Source of the DNA: Metridium senile
Taxonomy: Eukaryota > Cnidaria > Anthozoa > Actiniaria > Metridiidae
Direction: 5' to 3'
Assembly (NCBI GenBank): GCA_949775045.1
Contig: OX459100.1
Location: forward strand, 16,820,241-16,884,240
Length of the DNA stretch: 64,000 nucleotides
Shown here: positions 11,119 to 49,539 of the stretch, one piece after another
How positions within the stretch are numbered: the stretch's first letter is position 1
Layout: the number at the start of each line of letters is the position of its first letter
Position numbers and translations under genes: made by a program
Notes under the pieces: generated by a model
Databases searched by the model: none
Told to the model about the DNA's origin: nothing
The model's input: only the letters and a program-made list of their open reading frames with translations

Positions 11119-11429
11119 GTAGAACCAGATTATCTAGAAACGTCAGTCTTTTTCCCTTGTAAATAGATGAAGTTATCAAGCTAATTTTGCAAAATTCATT
11201 TATTCTTAATTAGTTTCTGTTTATTATTTGTTATATTAAAATTATTTCAATAAGATTGATATTAATCTTGTGTTTTAAGGCTCGAAACGAGTTTACTCTT
11301 TTCGTGGAAAAACTAGGATGGCCTACACACTTAGAAAGTTATCACTTATAACAGCATTGGTGTTTGTGAGAAAATGATTAATATCAGCATCATTTTTTCA
11401 TTATCAACCTTTATCTTATAACCCTCAAA

Positions 11430-12190
11430 ACCATCGACGTCATCATCAGCATCATCGATATGATCACGGTCAACATTATGATCATCATATTTATCATCAT
11501 TATATTCATTATCATCATCAGCAGCAGCATCACTTTCATCATCATCAGCTTCTTCTTCAACACAATTATCATCATCATCATTTTCATCATCATCAAAATA
11601 ATTATCATCATCAACAATCATCATCATCAACACAATTATCACCACCACCATCTTCATCATCAACAACAACATAATTATTATCCCCATCACAATCATCACC
11701 ATCAACAACACAATTATCACCACCACCATCTTCATCATCAACAACAACATAATTATTATCACCATCACAATCATCACCATCAACAACACAATTATCACCA
11801 CCACCATCTTCATCATCAACAACAACATAATTATTATCACCATCACAATCATCACCATCAACAACACAATTATCACCACCACCATCTTCATCATCAACAA
11901 CAACATAATTATTATCACCATCACAATCATCACCATCAACAACACAATTATCACCACCACCATCTTCATCATCAACAACAACATAATTATTATCACCATC
12001 ACAATCATCACCATCAACAACACAATTATCACCACCACCATCTTCTTCATCATCAACAACATAATCATTATCACCATCATCATCACCTCCATGACCATCT
12101 TTATTACTTTCATCATCATCATCATCATTAACACCACCACTATTATAGTTCACTGTTGCCATTACTGCGTTATAATCACCATCACTCATC
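11430..12190. repeat. 78-bp minisatellite made of CAT/CAA triplets
   Basis: A 78-bp unit (for example starting CACAATTATCACCACC at 11631 and 11709) repeats about five times between 11631 and 12050, embedded in looser ATC-triplet sequence. Because 78 is a multiple of three, long frames stay open on both strands (His/Gln, Asp/Val or Met/Val rich); these are not genes. Confidence 0.9.
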
Positions 12191-12339
12191 ACCATCACTA
12201 ACATGATCAACTTCCACAGCTCCCTTTAAAGTTCTCTACAATTTTATCATTACTTATTTACAATACCTACAAACTGTCTTTATAAATTTACTGCAATAAA
12301 TGCAAGTTTCTATTATTTCCATCAATATTCCAAGCCTTT

Positions 12340-13090
12340 CCTTCCTTGATTCCATTCTCATTTCGATCACTTATTCTAAAGAGATCTTTTTTAGATCTCT
12401 AAGTAACGCGATCTTTGGAGTCGATAGCTTCCAGGTTGATTCCATTCTCATTTCGATCACTTATTCCATTTGAGAAATCAACGTGGTGTAGTTTTGCATA
12501 GCGTTTCTTTTTGGATCTCTTCGTAACGTGATATTTGTAGCCGTTTGCTTCCAGGATTTCGATCACTTATTCCATATATGAAAGCAACGAGGCGTAGGTT
12601 TTCATTACTAGTATTCAACAAGGAAATCAGTGAGGCATAGTTTTGCATTTAAAGTGATTCTCTATTTCGATCACTTATTCCATAGGGAAATCAACGAGGC
12701 GTAGTTTTGCATTTAAAGTGATTCTTTTTTAGATCTCTAAGTAACGCGATCTTTGTAGTCGTTAGCCGGTTCCAGGTTGATTCCTTTCTAATTGCAATTA
12801 CTTATTCCATTGGGAAATCAACGAGGCGTAGTTCTGCATTGAAAGGGATTCTTTACAAATCTCTTAGTAACGCGATAATTGTAGTCGTAAGATTTCAGGT
12901 TGATTCCTTTGTACTGAATTGCGATCACTTATTCCATATGGGAAATCAGTGAGGAATAGTTTTGCATTTAAAGTGATTCTCAATTTGATCACTTATTCCA
13001 TATGGGAAATCAACGAGGCGTAGTTTTGCACAACTAGTATTCCACAGAGAATTGTCGAGGCGTAGTTTTGCATAGTGATTCTTTATAGAT
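12340..13090. repeat. Degenerate tandem repeat, about 110 bp unit
   Basis: Six or so diverged copies of a phrase containing CGATCACTTATTCCATA, AATCAACGAGGCGTAG and TTTTGCATTTAAAGTG. It lies directly downstream of the ENTR1 stop codon, so part of it may be transcribed as 3' UTR. Confidence 0.65.
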
Positions 13091-13111
13091 CACTTAGTAA
13101 CGCCATATTTG

Positions 13112-29057
<15,946 letters not shown>

Positions 29058-29102
29058 TTTGGATTTATGCGGATTACCACTGACTCCAGCTCGTAGGCTC
29101 AC

Positions 29103-29796
29103 ATATCACAACTTTCTATCCTTTCATTTTCCTATTTGGCAATATAATTTCAAGTCCTCCGAAAAACAACACAAATTTTTATACATTCAAAAACAGTTAT
29201 AACGTTCATGATCCCGTAGCGCAAATGGGAGGCAGCGATAATGCGAATTCTATACCGAGTTTTGATAGGCTGCACTTATAATAACATAACTTGCTGTGGT
29301 CAAAACGTCATGACTAAACATCATGCAAGCCAACATACCAAATACGTTTAAAAAATACATTGAGATTGGCCTATATTCACTGCGTAGAATTTCAACTAAT
29401 TCTTTACGGTTAAATATAACATTGGCTTCTAAAGTTCCAATGGTAGTTCATGTCTGCGTCGGTGTTTCAAAGGAAACAATTGAGTAAAAAATGTATAGTT
29501 ATAATATTAATTTATTTCTAGTGCATTCCAATATTTCTCGATGCCCTTAAAATTTGATTTAAAAAATGGTATAAATATATGTAGATATTACAACTATTAC
29601 AACGAAACGAAATATAAGCACTTTGCAAAAGAAATATTTCGCAAAGGCATTGGGATCGAGACAACTTGCAAAATGGCGGAGAGCCTGGGGACGAGGTTGC
29701 CAGTTCCGGGAACTGATGGTGCCCAGAAGTTTGTACACACCACCGAGTTACTTTCATTATAATTCATCGCTGTTTGCTACTGAAAACGAGCGTAAT
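29103..29796. promoter_or_regulatory. Shared region between divergent ENTR1 and TRIM genes
   Basis: The 5' ends of two oppositely oriented genes lie about 700 bp apart. A GCAAAATGGCGGA sequence at 29668-29680 matches the YY1 core (AAAATGGCGG), a common element close to metazoan transcription starts. No TATA box stands out. The promoter role is inferred from position. Confidence 0.4.
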
Positions 29797-30828
29797 ATGG
29801 AGTCATTTCTAGCAAATTTCAAACACCAAGTCAAATGTTCGTTGTGTAACGAGACGCTGATTGAACCCAAGTTGTTACAATGTTTTCATACATATTGTAA
29901 GTCTTGTATCAAGAGACATGCACAATTGCAACTCACTGAACAAGTCAACATCTTCAAGTGTCCGCAATGTGCCTCACAAACCTTGCTACAAGAACTAAAC
30001 GACGTCGAAGACCTACAGATTAGTCCAGTACACTCGAAAATCTTGCAAGTGTTATCGTTTGTTGAAAACCAGAGAATTTGCTCAGTTTCTTCGAGTCATT
30101 CGCAAGCATTTTGCCATTGCCTCGAATGTGATCGATCGTTGTGCGAAGAATGTCTTGCTAATCATTCAGAATTTATCAAAAATCACCAAGTCGTTTCGTT
30201 GTCTGATTTGAAGAAAGAAGACATCGAGGTAATGCTGAAAAGAGAAAGTCCTTGTAAAACTCACGACAATCAAGATGTGGATTTGCACTGCCAAGACTGC
30301 AATATGCTAATCTGTCTGCTCTGTTTGAAAGATCATCATCTCAACCACAAGGTAACATCACTGCAGGAGTTCATCGCCATTGAAAAAGATCTGCTGTCTA
30401 AAAACCTTGAAGAAATCGACAAAATGAGTACTGACGAAAAGGAAAAGAAACAACAAGAAGAAAATGCTCTCCTCATCAAACACGATGGAGAAAAAGTTAT
30501 AGAAAAAGTCAAGAAACTAACAAAAAAGTTAATCAATGCACTCATTGACAACGAACAACAACTTCTGAATGAAATTCAGAAGACCATAACGAAGGCTGAC
30601 AAGAATTTACGTATAATACGTCACACTGCAGAAGCACAAGCGTACATCAAATACTTCATACAAAACGGAACAGCGACTGAAATGATCAACACCCGAGACA
30701 GAGAGTGTCCTCAAAACTTCACCTACAACCCGTTTGAAAACTGCATCTCTAGAATAGAGTTCAAACCTAATGAAGAACTCTTTGAACAAGCGAAAACTGG
30801 CTTAGGTACAATCATTTACAAAGTCTGA
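29797..30828 (+). CDS. TRIM-NHL protein, N-terminal half (RING, B-boxes, coiled coil)
   Basis: The start chosen is MESFLANFKHQ; the frame is open further upstream but that part looks non-coding. RING C3HC4 residues are C14, C17, C29, H31, C34, C37, C55, C58. A weak B-box 1 follows (CHCLECDRSLCEECL, about 110-125) and then a full B-box 2 (CKTHDNQDVDLHCQDC...CLLCLKDHHLNH, about 149-185) and a Lys/Glu-rich coiled coil (about 190-300). The frame stops at TGA 30826-30828 after ...GLGTIIYKV, exactly where TRIM2/3-type proteins run on into their filamin repeat, which is encoded in the +1 frame directly downstream. The predicted role is an E3 ubiquitin ligase. Single exon; head to head with ENTR1. 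Confidence 0.85.
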   Translation: MESFLANFKHQVKCSLCNETLIEPKLLQCFHTYCKSCIKRHAQLQLTEQVNIFKCPQCASQTLLQELNDVEDLQISPVHSKILQVLSFVENQRICSVSSSHSQAFCHCLECDRSLCEECLANHSEFIKNHQVVSLSDLKKEDIEVMLKRESPCKTHDNQDVDLHCQDCNMLICLLCLKDHHLNHKVTSLQEFIAIEKDLLSKNLEEIDKMSTDEKEKKQQEENALLIKHDGEKVIEKVKKLTKKLINALIDNEQQLLNEIQKTITKADKNLRIIRHTAEAQAYIKYFIQNGTATEMINTRDRECPQNFTYNPFENCISRIEFKPNEELFEQAKTGLGTIIYKV

Positions 30829-30835
30829 CCCAAAA
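30817..30835 (+). other. Frame junction in the TRIM-NHL gene (possible +1 recoding site)
   Basis: The upstream frame reads TAC AAA GTC TGA C. Skipping the T at 30826 places GAC CCA AAA ATG in frame. A stop codon with a 3' C after a pyrimidine-ending codon is the arrangement of known +1 shift sites (antizyme, bacterial RF2). A single-base indel or assembly error is the simple alternative. Confidence 0.4.
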
Positions 30836-31924
30836 ATGAGCTCAATAAAAGTTGAGCCTTCTGATATGGAGGCCACGAAGAATGCAAAGCTGACAGTGGA
30901 ACTCAAGACATCAGAAGGAGAAGTCACGGAGGAATCTCTGGAAAATGTAACCATACACTTTACCCCAGAGGATAATGTGAAAGTAGGAGAAATACAGATG
31001 ACAGATGATATTGAGATTACAGTAGAATTTATACCACGTGTTCCTGGTCAGTTGACAGCAGATATTCAGGTACATGGCAATCCTGTGTCCAATAGTCCAC
31101 TAGTCATGCTTATTAAGCCACAACAAATGAAGGAAATGACTGGATATTCCAAACTGAAAAACGCCTTGAATACAGGATCTAAGGACTTTACAGGCATTGC
31201 AGTGAATAAAGCAAACAGTAAGATTGCTGTAGCAGATTTTAAATCTTCCTGTGTTAGAGTGTTCAACATGGAGGGAGATGTGTTACTGACATATAGCAGT
31301 AACGGCAGTGGAATGGGACAGTTGAAATGTCCACATGGTTTAGCATTTCTTAATGAAACAGATTTAGTCATTGCTGATAGTCAAAATAATAGAATATGCA
31401 TAGTGAACACTACAACAGGTAAACTTTCGAAAACCTTTGGTGGTCAATTGAATAACCCTCGTGGAGTACACGTTGATGATGATTCAAACATCATTGTAAG
31501 TGACTATATGAACAATCGTGTCCAAGTGTTTACAAAGGATGGTGAATATAAGTATCAGTTTAGTGTACCTTACCCATGGGTTACAGTTGCACACAATGGA
31601 CTGTTCTATGTCAGTAATCATAGCACCTTAGTGCCGGTTCATGTGATCGAGATGGAAGACAACCAGTCACCCACTACAGTAACCACCATTGGTGGGAAGG
31701 ATTACACTGACGGTCAGCTAAAGGATCCCCGTGGTCTAGCTATTGACAATGTTAGCAATCTACTGGTCTGTGATGACAGTTCTTGTTTGATTCATAAGTT
31801 CACCTTGGATGGTCGTTATGTAGGTCAGTCAAGTCAACTAACCAAGGGCCCCAAATACATAGTAGTATTGAATGATGGTCAAGTGATTTGTACTACATTC
31901 CAAAGGAGTGTAGTGTTTTTTTGA
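30827..31924 (+). CDS. TRIM-NHL protein, C-terminal half (filamin and NHL repeats)
   Basis: In the +1 frame relative to the upstream half, GAC CCA AAA ATG begins at 30827; the first Met is 30836 and the frame stays open for 362 codons to a TGA. The filamin/ABP280-like domain (about 95 aa, SSIKVEPSDMEATKNAKLTV onward) and five to six NHL repeats follow (for example GIAVNKANSKIAVADF, GLAFLNETDLVIADSQNNRI, NNPRGVHVDDDSNIIVSDYM, DPRGLAIDNVSNLLVCD). The domain order continues that of the upstream RING/B-box half, so the two belong to one gene. NHL propellers bind RNA or protein substrates in this family. No premature stop within it argues against old pseudogene decay. Confidence 0.85.
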   Translation, partial: DPKMSSIKVEPSDMEATKNAKLTVELKTSEGEVTEESLENVTIHFTPEDNVKVGEIQMTDDIEITVEFIPRVPGQLTADIQVHGNPVSNSPLVMLIKPQQMKEMTGYSKLKNALNTGSKDFTGIAVNKANSKIAVADFKSSCVRVFNMEGDVLLTYSSNGSGMGQLKCPHGLAFLNETDLVIADSQNNRICIVNTTTGKLSKTFGGQLNNPRGVHVDDDSNIIVSDYMNNRVQVFTKDGEYKYQFSVPYPWVTVAHNGLFYVSNHSTLVPVHVIEMEDNQSPTTVTTIGGKDYTDGQLKDPRGLAIDNVSNLLVCDDSSCLIHKFTLDGRYVGQSSQLTKGPKYIVVLNDGQVICTTFQRSVVFF

Positions 31925-32109
31925 AGTACCAATGAATGTATAAGATCCTATATCTGATGTAATACACTCAGTTTTAAAACACTCAAATATAAAAACGTAC
32001 GATTGATGACAGAATGAATGAATTAAATATTAAATAGATTCATGATCAAAATAAGTGAGTGTTAATTTGAAATAATCAATGATTGAACTAAAACAGCCAG
32101 AATAATTAA

Positions 32110-32370
32110 ACGTAGGAAAACATAAATAAATAAATAAACAAACAAACAAATAAATAAATAAACAAATAAATAAATATACAAACAAACAAACAAATAAATA
32201 AATATACAAACAAACAACCAAATAAGTAAATAGATAAATAAACAGATAAATAAACAAACAATCAAAGAAATGAATGAATGGATGGATGGATGAATGAATG
32301 GATGAATGAATGAATGAATGAATAAATAAATAAAATATGAATGAACAAATAAATGAATAAGTGAATGAAT
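32110..32370. repeat. (AAAT/AAAC)n and (AATG)n low-complexity array
   Basis: Runs of AAATAAAC tetramers change to GAATGGAT/AATGAATG near 32265. It lies 3' of the TRIM gene. Confidence 0.9.
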
Positions 32371-32589
32371 AACATGCCACGGAATCCTGTCATTGATGTT
32401 TATCAGGTATCAAAATACGTTTATACGGTATACTTAACATAAATAAACAAATCTATATATTAATCTTCATGGTCAATAAAATAGAAAATAACAATGATTA
32501 GTAGCTTTAAACTATTAGCTGCATGGTTTTATAATGGAAGATAGATGAGAAAAATAAAGCTTTATTGTAAACAATCACCTCGTGTATTC

Positions 32590-33170
32590 ATGTATATTAA
32601 TCGATCATCTCATCCATCCATTCATCTTAATTCCATCCACTCATCTGTTCATCCATCAAATTATCCAACTTTCTTTTGTTCGTCCATTCATCTACCCCTT
32701 AAATGATCTATTCACCAATCCTCCCATCCACTCATCCATCAAATTATCCAACTTTCTTTTGTTCGTCTATTCCTCCATCTATCCCTCAAATGATCTATTC
32801 ACCAATCCTCCCATCCATCAAATTATCCAACGTTCTTTTGTTTGTCTATTCCTCCATCTATCCCTCAAGTGATCTATTCACTTATCCTCCCATCCACTCA
32901 TCCATCAAATTATCCAACTTGCTTTTGTTCGTCTATTCCTCCATCTATCCCTCAAATGATCTATTCACTAATCCTCCCATCCACTCATCCTCCCATCCAC
33001 TCATCCATCAAATTATCCAACGTTCTTTTGTTCGTCTATTCCTCCATCTACCCCTTAAATAATCTATTCACTAATCCTCCCATCCACCAAATTATCCAAC
33101 GTTCTTTTGTTCGTCCATTCATCCATCTATCCTTCAATTAAAGAATCTTATCACCAATCTTTCAATCCAC
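32590..33170. repeat. Minisatellite, units of about 85-125 bp
   Basis: Copies of CTCCCATCCACTCATCCATC, AAATTATCCAAC, TTCTTTTGTTCG and CCTCCATCTATCCCTCAA recur about six times with variable CCATC spacing. All derived frames (Ser/Ile/Pro-rich) are artefacts. Confidence 0.9.
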
Positions 33171-33299
33171 TGCCAATCAATCATCCATCTCTACATCACA
33201 TTTTACAAACTTCGTTTTTTTTTTTGTTCTTTCTCTCATCTTTTTTTCCTCTTTCTTTTGACTCGTATTCGTAACTGAAAAAAAACACTATGCCATGGT

Positions 33300-33560
33300 G
33301 CTGTTGATATATGACGATAGCATTGAAGATGGTTGTTGATACAATGATGCATGACGATAGCATTGAAGATGGTGGTTGTTACAATGATGATGGCAATTGT
33401 GAAATGATGATATAAATTGATGATGATAGTGCTGTCAGTTATGATGATGTTTGACTTCCATCAGGTGTTGTACAAGGTGTTGATGTCAATGATGACAGTG
33501 CTGTCAGTTATGTGTCTTCCATCAGGTGTTGTACAGGGTGTTGATGTCAATGATTATTGT
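33300..33560. repeat. Two short tandem duplications
   Basis: ATGACGATAGCATTGAAGAT appears twice (33313, 33351) and the phrase GTGTTGATGTCAATGAT, with CTTCCATCAGGTGTTGTACA, twice (33455-33500, 33515-33555). Confidence 0.8.
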
Positions 33561-33623
33561 CAGGCTTGCGTGTTTGTGGATCAACTTCGAACCTTATTAC
33601 AGTTCAGGACAGTTTTGTTCAAC

Positions 33624-33694
33624 CTCGTTCCCAGGGCCCTCTTCCTTCCGGCCTCACCCAAAAGCGAAGGGAGAGGGCCCTGGGAACGAGGTTG
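33624..33694. mobile_element. Short palindromic MITE (family G)
   Basis: Arms CCTCGTTCCCAGGGCCCTC and its complement around a Pro/Ala-type loop. A diverged sibling is at 55851-55928 (ATCCCAGGACCTTATC arms). Confidence 0.8.
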
Positions 33695-34455
33695 AGTTTT
33701 GTTCACTGATCACATGACTATCGCTATAGTTGAAAGATAAAACGATCAATATAGAGAAGGCAATACCATCCTGTTTGCCAAATAAGGCAAACTAAAATGT
33801 CCAGTATCTCTAACTGATAAGTTAATTAAGCATTTGGAAAGGTCTAGTACGCAGTGCCCTTTAATTAGACCTATAATCAAGAGCAAGTCCTCAGAATATT
33901 TTCATGAAACTAAAGGAATTTCATTGTCTCGAATTATGGAATAATTCAAATATCATATCAAGCCATTCGTGCAGAATGTAGAACAATTTAGCATGCACAG
34001 CTAGCCTGAAGTCAGGAGCTGCAACCAAACCAGGTTGTAGGCCCTTAGACGCTGATTTAATTGACAGACACGCCGATGGCGACATGCAAAAACTAAACAA
34101 AGATATCAAATACACAAAATCATGCAGACATTCAATTCTTGCAGTTACAAAGACTCTACGAATTTAGTTCTAGTCGGGGGAAGGCGGTTTTTGCCATGGT
34201 CCCGACCCAGATTTCCTGCGCTTTTCCTCTTTCTGAGGTTTTTCTGTAGGTTTTTCTGGCTTTCCTGGCAATCGTCGTTTACTTAGCTTTTCATCATTAT
34301 AGATTATTATTATTATTGTACTGGCATCATATATTGAGTTACAATAAACTGATATATTTTCGTTCACCCGATCCATTTCCAATATTCTCCATGAGTTTTG
34401 GTTTCAGTATTTTGTATGAGGTGCATGTAGTCTGCGTCACACGTGACACACACTA

Positions 34456-34620
34456 AAGGCCCGGACAAACGGCTTCAACATCCTTTCGACTTTGTCGAAT
34501 GACAATGTGGAAGCCGTTTGCCACCCCTACGTTCAACATCGTTCAACAACCATTCTACAGCGTTCAACAAAATCGAACCAATGGTGAAGCAAATGTTGAA
34601 ACCGTTCGCCCGGGCCTTAA
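34456..34620. mobile_element. Palindromic MITE (family I)
   Basis: Left AAGGCCCGGACAAACGGCTT and right end ACCGTTCGCCCGGGCCTTA inverted, with internal GTTCAAC/CAACAT repeats. Confidence 0.65.
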
Positions 34621-34981
34621 GAAGGAGAAAGGGGACTGTTCAGAAAGCGACAATTGTTGATTTTGCTATCTTTTAGTGATTGACACTTCTGAACATAACA
34701 CTAATCTTAGAAACGTAACTAGAAAATACAATATTCTTAGAAATGTTTGCAGTATTTTAGATTACAGTATTCAGTTATATTTTCTATAAGTTGTTTTTGT
34801 TGTCCGTTATAGTGAAACACTGCGGGTTCCATTCCCCTACGGACATTAACTGCGAGCGAAACTAGTCGATATTCATTACTAAGTGTTTAGTTTTGATATC
34901 TGGCTGAGAATACAATAATCTTGGAAATGTTTGCAGTATTTTAGATTACAGTATTCACATAGTAATACTTTTTGCAAGTTA

Positions 34982-34987
34982 TTTATT
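34982..34987 (-). terminator. PRPF3: Candidate PRPF3 polyadenylation signal
   Basis: AATAAA on the minus strand about 120 bp beyond the PRPF3 stop codon. A long poly-C run (plus strand 35014-35035) lies between stop and signal. Confidence 0.45.
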
Positions 34988-35108
34988 TGTTTTTGTAGTC
35001 CGCAGAACCCCTACCCCCCCCCCCCCCCCCCCCCCGGACAATAGCAATGTCTGGGAAACTAGTCGATATTCAGTACTAAGTGTTCAGTTTTGATATCTTG
35101 TTGTTTCG

Positions 35109-46293
<11,185 letters not shown>

Positions 46294-46628
46294 TATGTTG
46301 AATAAAGGTTCCAAATAGCGACAAAATGTAAGTTTATTGAAGTTCGGCCGCCATTTTGAAACGCATGGCCAACGTAACGAAGCGCATACTTTTTGGAAAG
46401 TTCACCGCTGTAAGTTCTGTCATCGCTGGCTCATACAGTCCAAATATTGTCTCTGTTTTCACTCTTTTGTTTTAATAATCATTAAAAGGCTGAAAATTTG
46501 TAATATTTTCTACTCAAAGCTAAATTGACATATGTAAGTTTTTTGGCGTTTTTCTAAACGATTTGGTTTAAAAGTAAATTTGGGTTCCCTGTGTTATTTT
46601 ACAGAGCCTTCAGTAAAAGATCAGCGGT
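46294..46628. promoter_or_regulatory. Bidirectional promoter region of PRPF3 and TMEM199
   Basis: Only about 335 bp separates the PRPF3 start (46293) from the ancestral TMEM199 start (46629). A GGCCGCCATTTTG sequence at 46346-46358 (complement CAAAATGGCGGCC) is a strong YY1-type site, usual near starts of housekeeping genes. The role as promoter is inferred. Confidence 0.5.
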
Positions 46629-46645
46629 ATGTCCAGTGAAAACAA
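46629..46645 (+). pseudogene. TMEM199: Displaced first codons of TMEM199
   Basis: ATG TCC AGT GAA AAC AA is cut off by the Foldback-like element. Removing the element and one copy of the 8-bp duplication gives a continuous in-frame junction with AAA ATG GTG GTC at 50838 onward, so the ancestral protein very probably began MSSENKMVVN. Confidence 0.75.
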
Positions 46646-46729
46646 GGTTGGTACTTCATTTGTCGTAAATGTAATCGATCGAAATACTCTAAGTGGGTAT
46701 CATAATAACCATATGTATTACCCCTGGTA

Positions 46730-48850
46730 TTACCCTGTATTCCCCTGTAATCCCCTGTATTCATATGTATTCCCCTGTATTCCCCTGTATTCATATGTAT
46801 TCATATGTATTCATATGTATACCCCTGTATACCCCTGTATACCCCTGTATTCCCCTGTATTCCCCTGTATTCCCCTGTATACCCCTGTATACCCCTGTAT
46901 TCCCCTGTATTCATATGTATTCATATGTATTCCCCTGTATACCCCTGTATTCCTCTGTATTCCCCTGTATTCCCCTGTATACCCCTGTATACCCCTGTAT
47001 ACCCCTGTATACCCCTGTATTCCCCTGTATTCCCCTGTATACCCCTGTATTCCCCTGTATTCATATGTATTCATATGTATTCCCCTGTATACCCCTGTAT
47101 ACCCCTGTATTCCCCTGTATACCCCTGTATACCCCTGTATACCCCTGTATTCATATGTATTCATATGTATTCCCTTGTATACCCCTGTATACCCCTGTAT
47201 TCCCCTGTATACCCCTGTATACCCCTGTATTCCCCTGTATTCATATGTATTCATATGTATTCCCCTGTATACCCCTGTATACCCCTGTATACCCCTGTAT
47301 ACCCCTGTATACCCCTGTATTCCCCTGTATACCCCTGTATACCCCTGTATTCATATGTATTCATATGTATTCCCCTGTATACCCTGTATACCCCTGTATA
47401 CCCCTGTATACCCCTGTATTCCCCTGTATACCCCTGTATTCATATGTATTCCCCTGTATACCCCTGTATACCCCTGTATTCCCCTGTATACCCCTGTATA
47501 CCCCTGTATACCCCTGTATACCCCTGTATACCCCTGTATACCCCTGTATTCATATGTATTCATATGTATTCCCCTGTATACCCCTGTATTCCCCTGTATT
47601 CATATGTATTCATATGTATTCCCCTGTATACCCCTGTATTCCCCTGTATTCATATGTATTCCCCTGTATACCCCTGTATACCCCTGTATTCCCCTGTATA
47701 CCCCTGTATACCCCTGTATTCCCCTGTATTCATATGTATTCATATGTATTCCCCTGTATACCCCTGTATACCCCTGTATACCCCTGTATACCCCCTGTAT
47801 ACCCCTGTATACCCCTGTATACCCCTGTATTCATATGTATTCATATGTATTCCCCTGTATACCCCTGTATACCCCTGTATACCCCTGTATCCCCCTGTAT
47901 CCCCTGTATTCATATGTATTCATATGTATACCCCTGTATACCCCTGTATACCCCTGTATACCCCTGTATACCCCTGTATACCCCTGTATTCATATGTATT
48001 CATATGTATTCCCCTGTATACCCCTGTATACCCCTGTATTCCCCTGTATACCCCTGTATTCCCCTGTATTCATATGTATTTTTCTGTATTCCCCTGTATT
48101 CATATGTATTCATATGTATTCCCCTGTATACCCCTGTATACCCCTGTATTCCCCTGTATACCCCTGTATACCCCTGTATTCCCCTGTATACCCCTGTATA
48201 CCCCTGTATATTATTCCCCTGTATTCATATGTATTGATATGTATACCCCTGTATAACCCTGTATACCCCTGTATACCCCTGTATACCCCTGTATACCCCT
48301 GTATACCCCTGTATACCCCTGTATACCCCTGTATCCCCCTGTATCCCCCTGTATCCCCTGTATTCATATGTATTCATATGTATACCCCTGTATACCCCTG
48401 TATACCCCTGTATACCCCTGTATACCCCTGTATACCCCTGTATACCCCTGTATACCCCTGTAATCCCCTGTATTCATATGTATTCATATGTATTCCGCTG
48501 TATACCCCTGTATACCCCTGTATACCCCTGTATACCCCTGTATACCCCTGTATTCCCCTGTATACCCCTGTATACCCCTGTATACCCCTGTATTCATATG
48601 TATTCATATGTATTCCCCTGTATACCCCTGTATACCCCTGTATTTCCCTGTATACCCCTGTACACCCCTGTAAACCCCTGTATTCCCCTGTATTCATATG
48701 TATTCATATGTATTCCCCTGTATACCCCTGTATTCCTCTGTATTCCCCTGTATACCCCTGTATACCCCTGTATTCCCCTGTATACCCCTGTATACCCCTG
48801 TATACCCCTGTATACCCCTGTATACCCCTGTATTCATATGTATTCATTAT
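46730..48850. repeat. 10-bp satellite, left arm (CCCCTGTATA type)
   Basis: About 210 decamers of three main forms, TGTATACCCC, TGTATTCCCC and TGTATTCATA, the last usually in pairs every 8-17 units, giving a loose higher-order period. A few indels (for example 47380, 47790, 48210) shift the register. The long Pro/Tyr/Cys/Ile open frames are by-products. Confidence 0.95.
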
Positions 48851-49539
48851 TAAACTTGGCCAAGTAAACAAATCGGTCAATCACAGCGTTCTTCTAAACA
48901 GATAAATGCCATGTTATTTATTAAATCGCTATATCGATAAAAAAGGTCATAAAAAAAAATTATTGAAATAAATAAAAGTATATGATCTTCAAGAGAGATT
49001 TATCTTTTCTCCAACTTGCCGACATTGAAAAATATTCATTAACTTATGATAACTTAGTCTCACATTTAGAGATGTCAAATATTGAAATTTCTGGACTATC
49101 ACTTTCTGGAAATGACTGTAGGTTATTCAAGCAATGTCTTACTGTAACAATCGGCTCCAGCGAAAACATTTAAAAAACATTAAACAAACACCTTCAGGGA
49201 TGTTACGCGAGTAAAAATGCCTGGTGAAAACAGCGGCATGTTTTCACCAGGCATTTCAACTGGCCTAAACTTCCATAAGGTGTTTGCTGACAGACCAACT
49301 TTAGACTATAACTTTAGACTTGTTTTCGACTGTTTTGACTTTTTAAGTGTCTGCGTGAGTAGATCTAGTTACATCCCGTGCATTTCGAAATCATTTATAG
49401 TAGAGTTCCGATATGGCGGAAATGGTTATTCGAGTTGCTAATTTTAACACGTGTGCATATCCATGTCGGTAACTTCTGCCGTCTCAGCAACTATGAAAGT
49501 TTCCTCTCACAACGACTATAACCGAGGGCCAAAACGACT
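48851..49539. other. Unique centre of the Foldback-like element
   Basis: No reading frame longer than about 75 codons and no recognised domain. It contains a perfect 18-bp stem hairpin at about 49215-49257. Likely an internally deleted or captured segment. Confidence 0.6.
49215..49257. other. Perfect hairpin in element centre
   Basis: AAATGCCTGGTGAAAACA, loop GCGGCA, then the exact complement. It could be a separate tiny MITE or part of the element's structure. Confidence 0.7.

Noticed and set aside
11346..12210. Asp/Val-rich and His/Gln-rich long frames
   Set aside because: 78-bp triplet minisatellite keeps every frame open; no codon bias or start context.
32030..33141. Ser/Ile/Phe/His-rich frames
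   Set aside because: Simple-sequence and CCATC minisatellite translations.
46629..48905. Very long open frame (over 750 codons) rich in Tyr, Pro, Cys, Ile, and similar frames on both strands to 50965
   Set aside because: Direct translation of the 10-bp satellite; open in several frames at once. Only the first six codons are real (TMEM199).
48982..49441. Small frames in the centre of the Foldback-like element as a transposase
   Set aside because: Under 75 codons, no transposase motif, no conserved catalytic residues visible.
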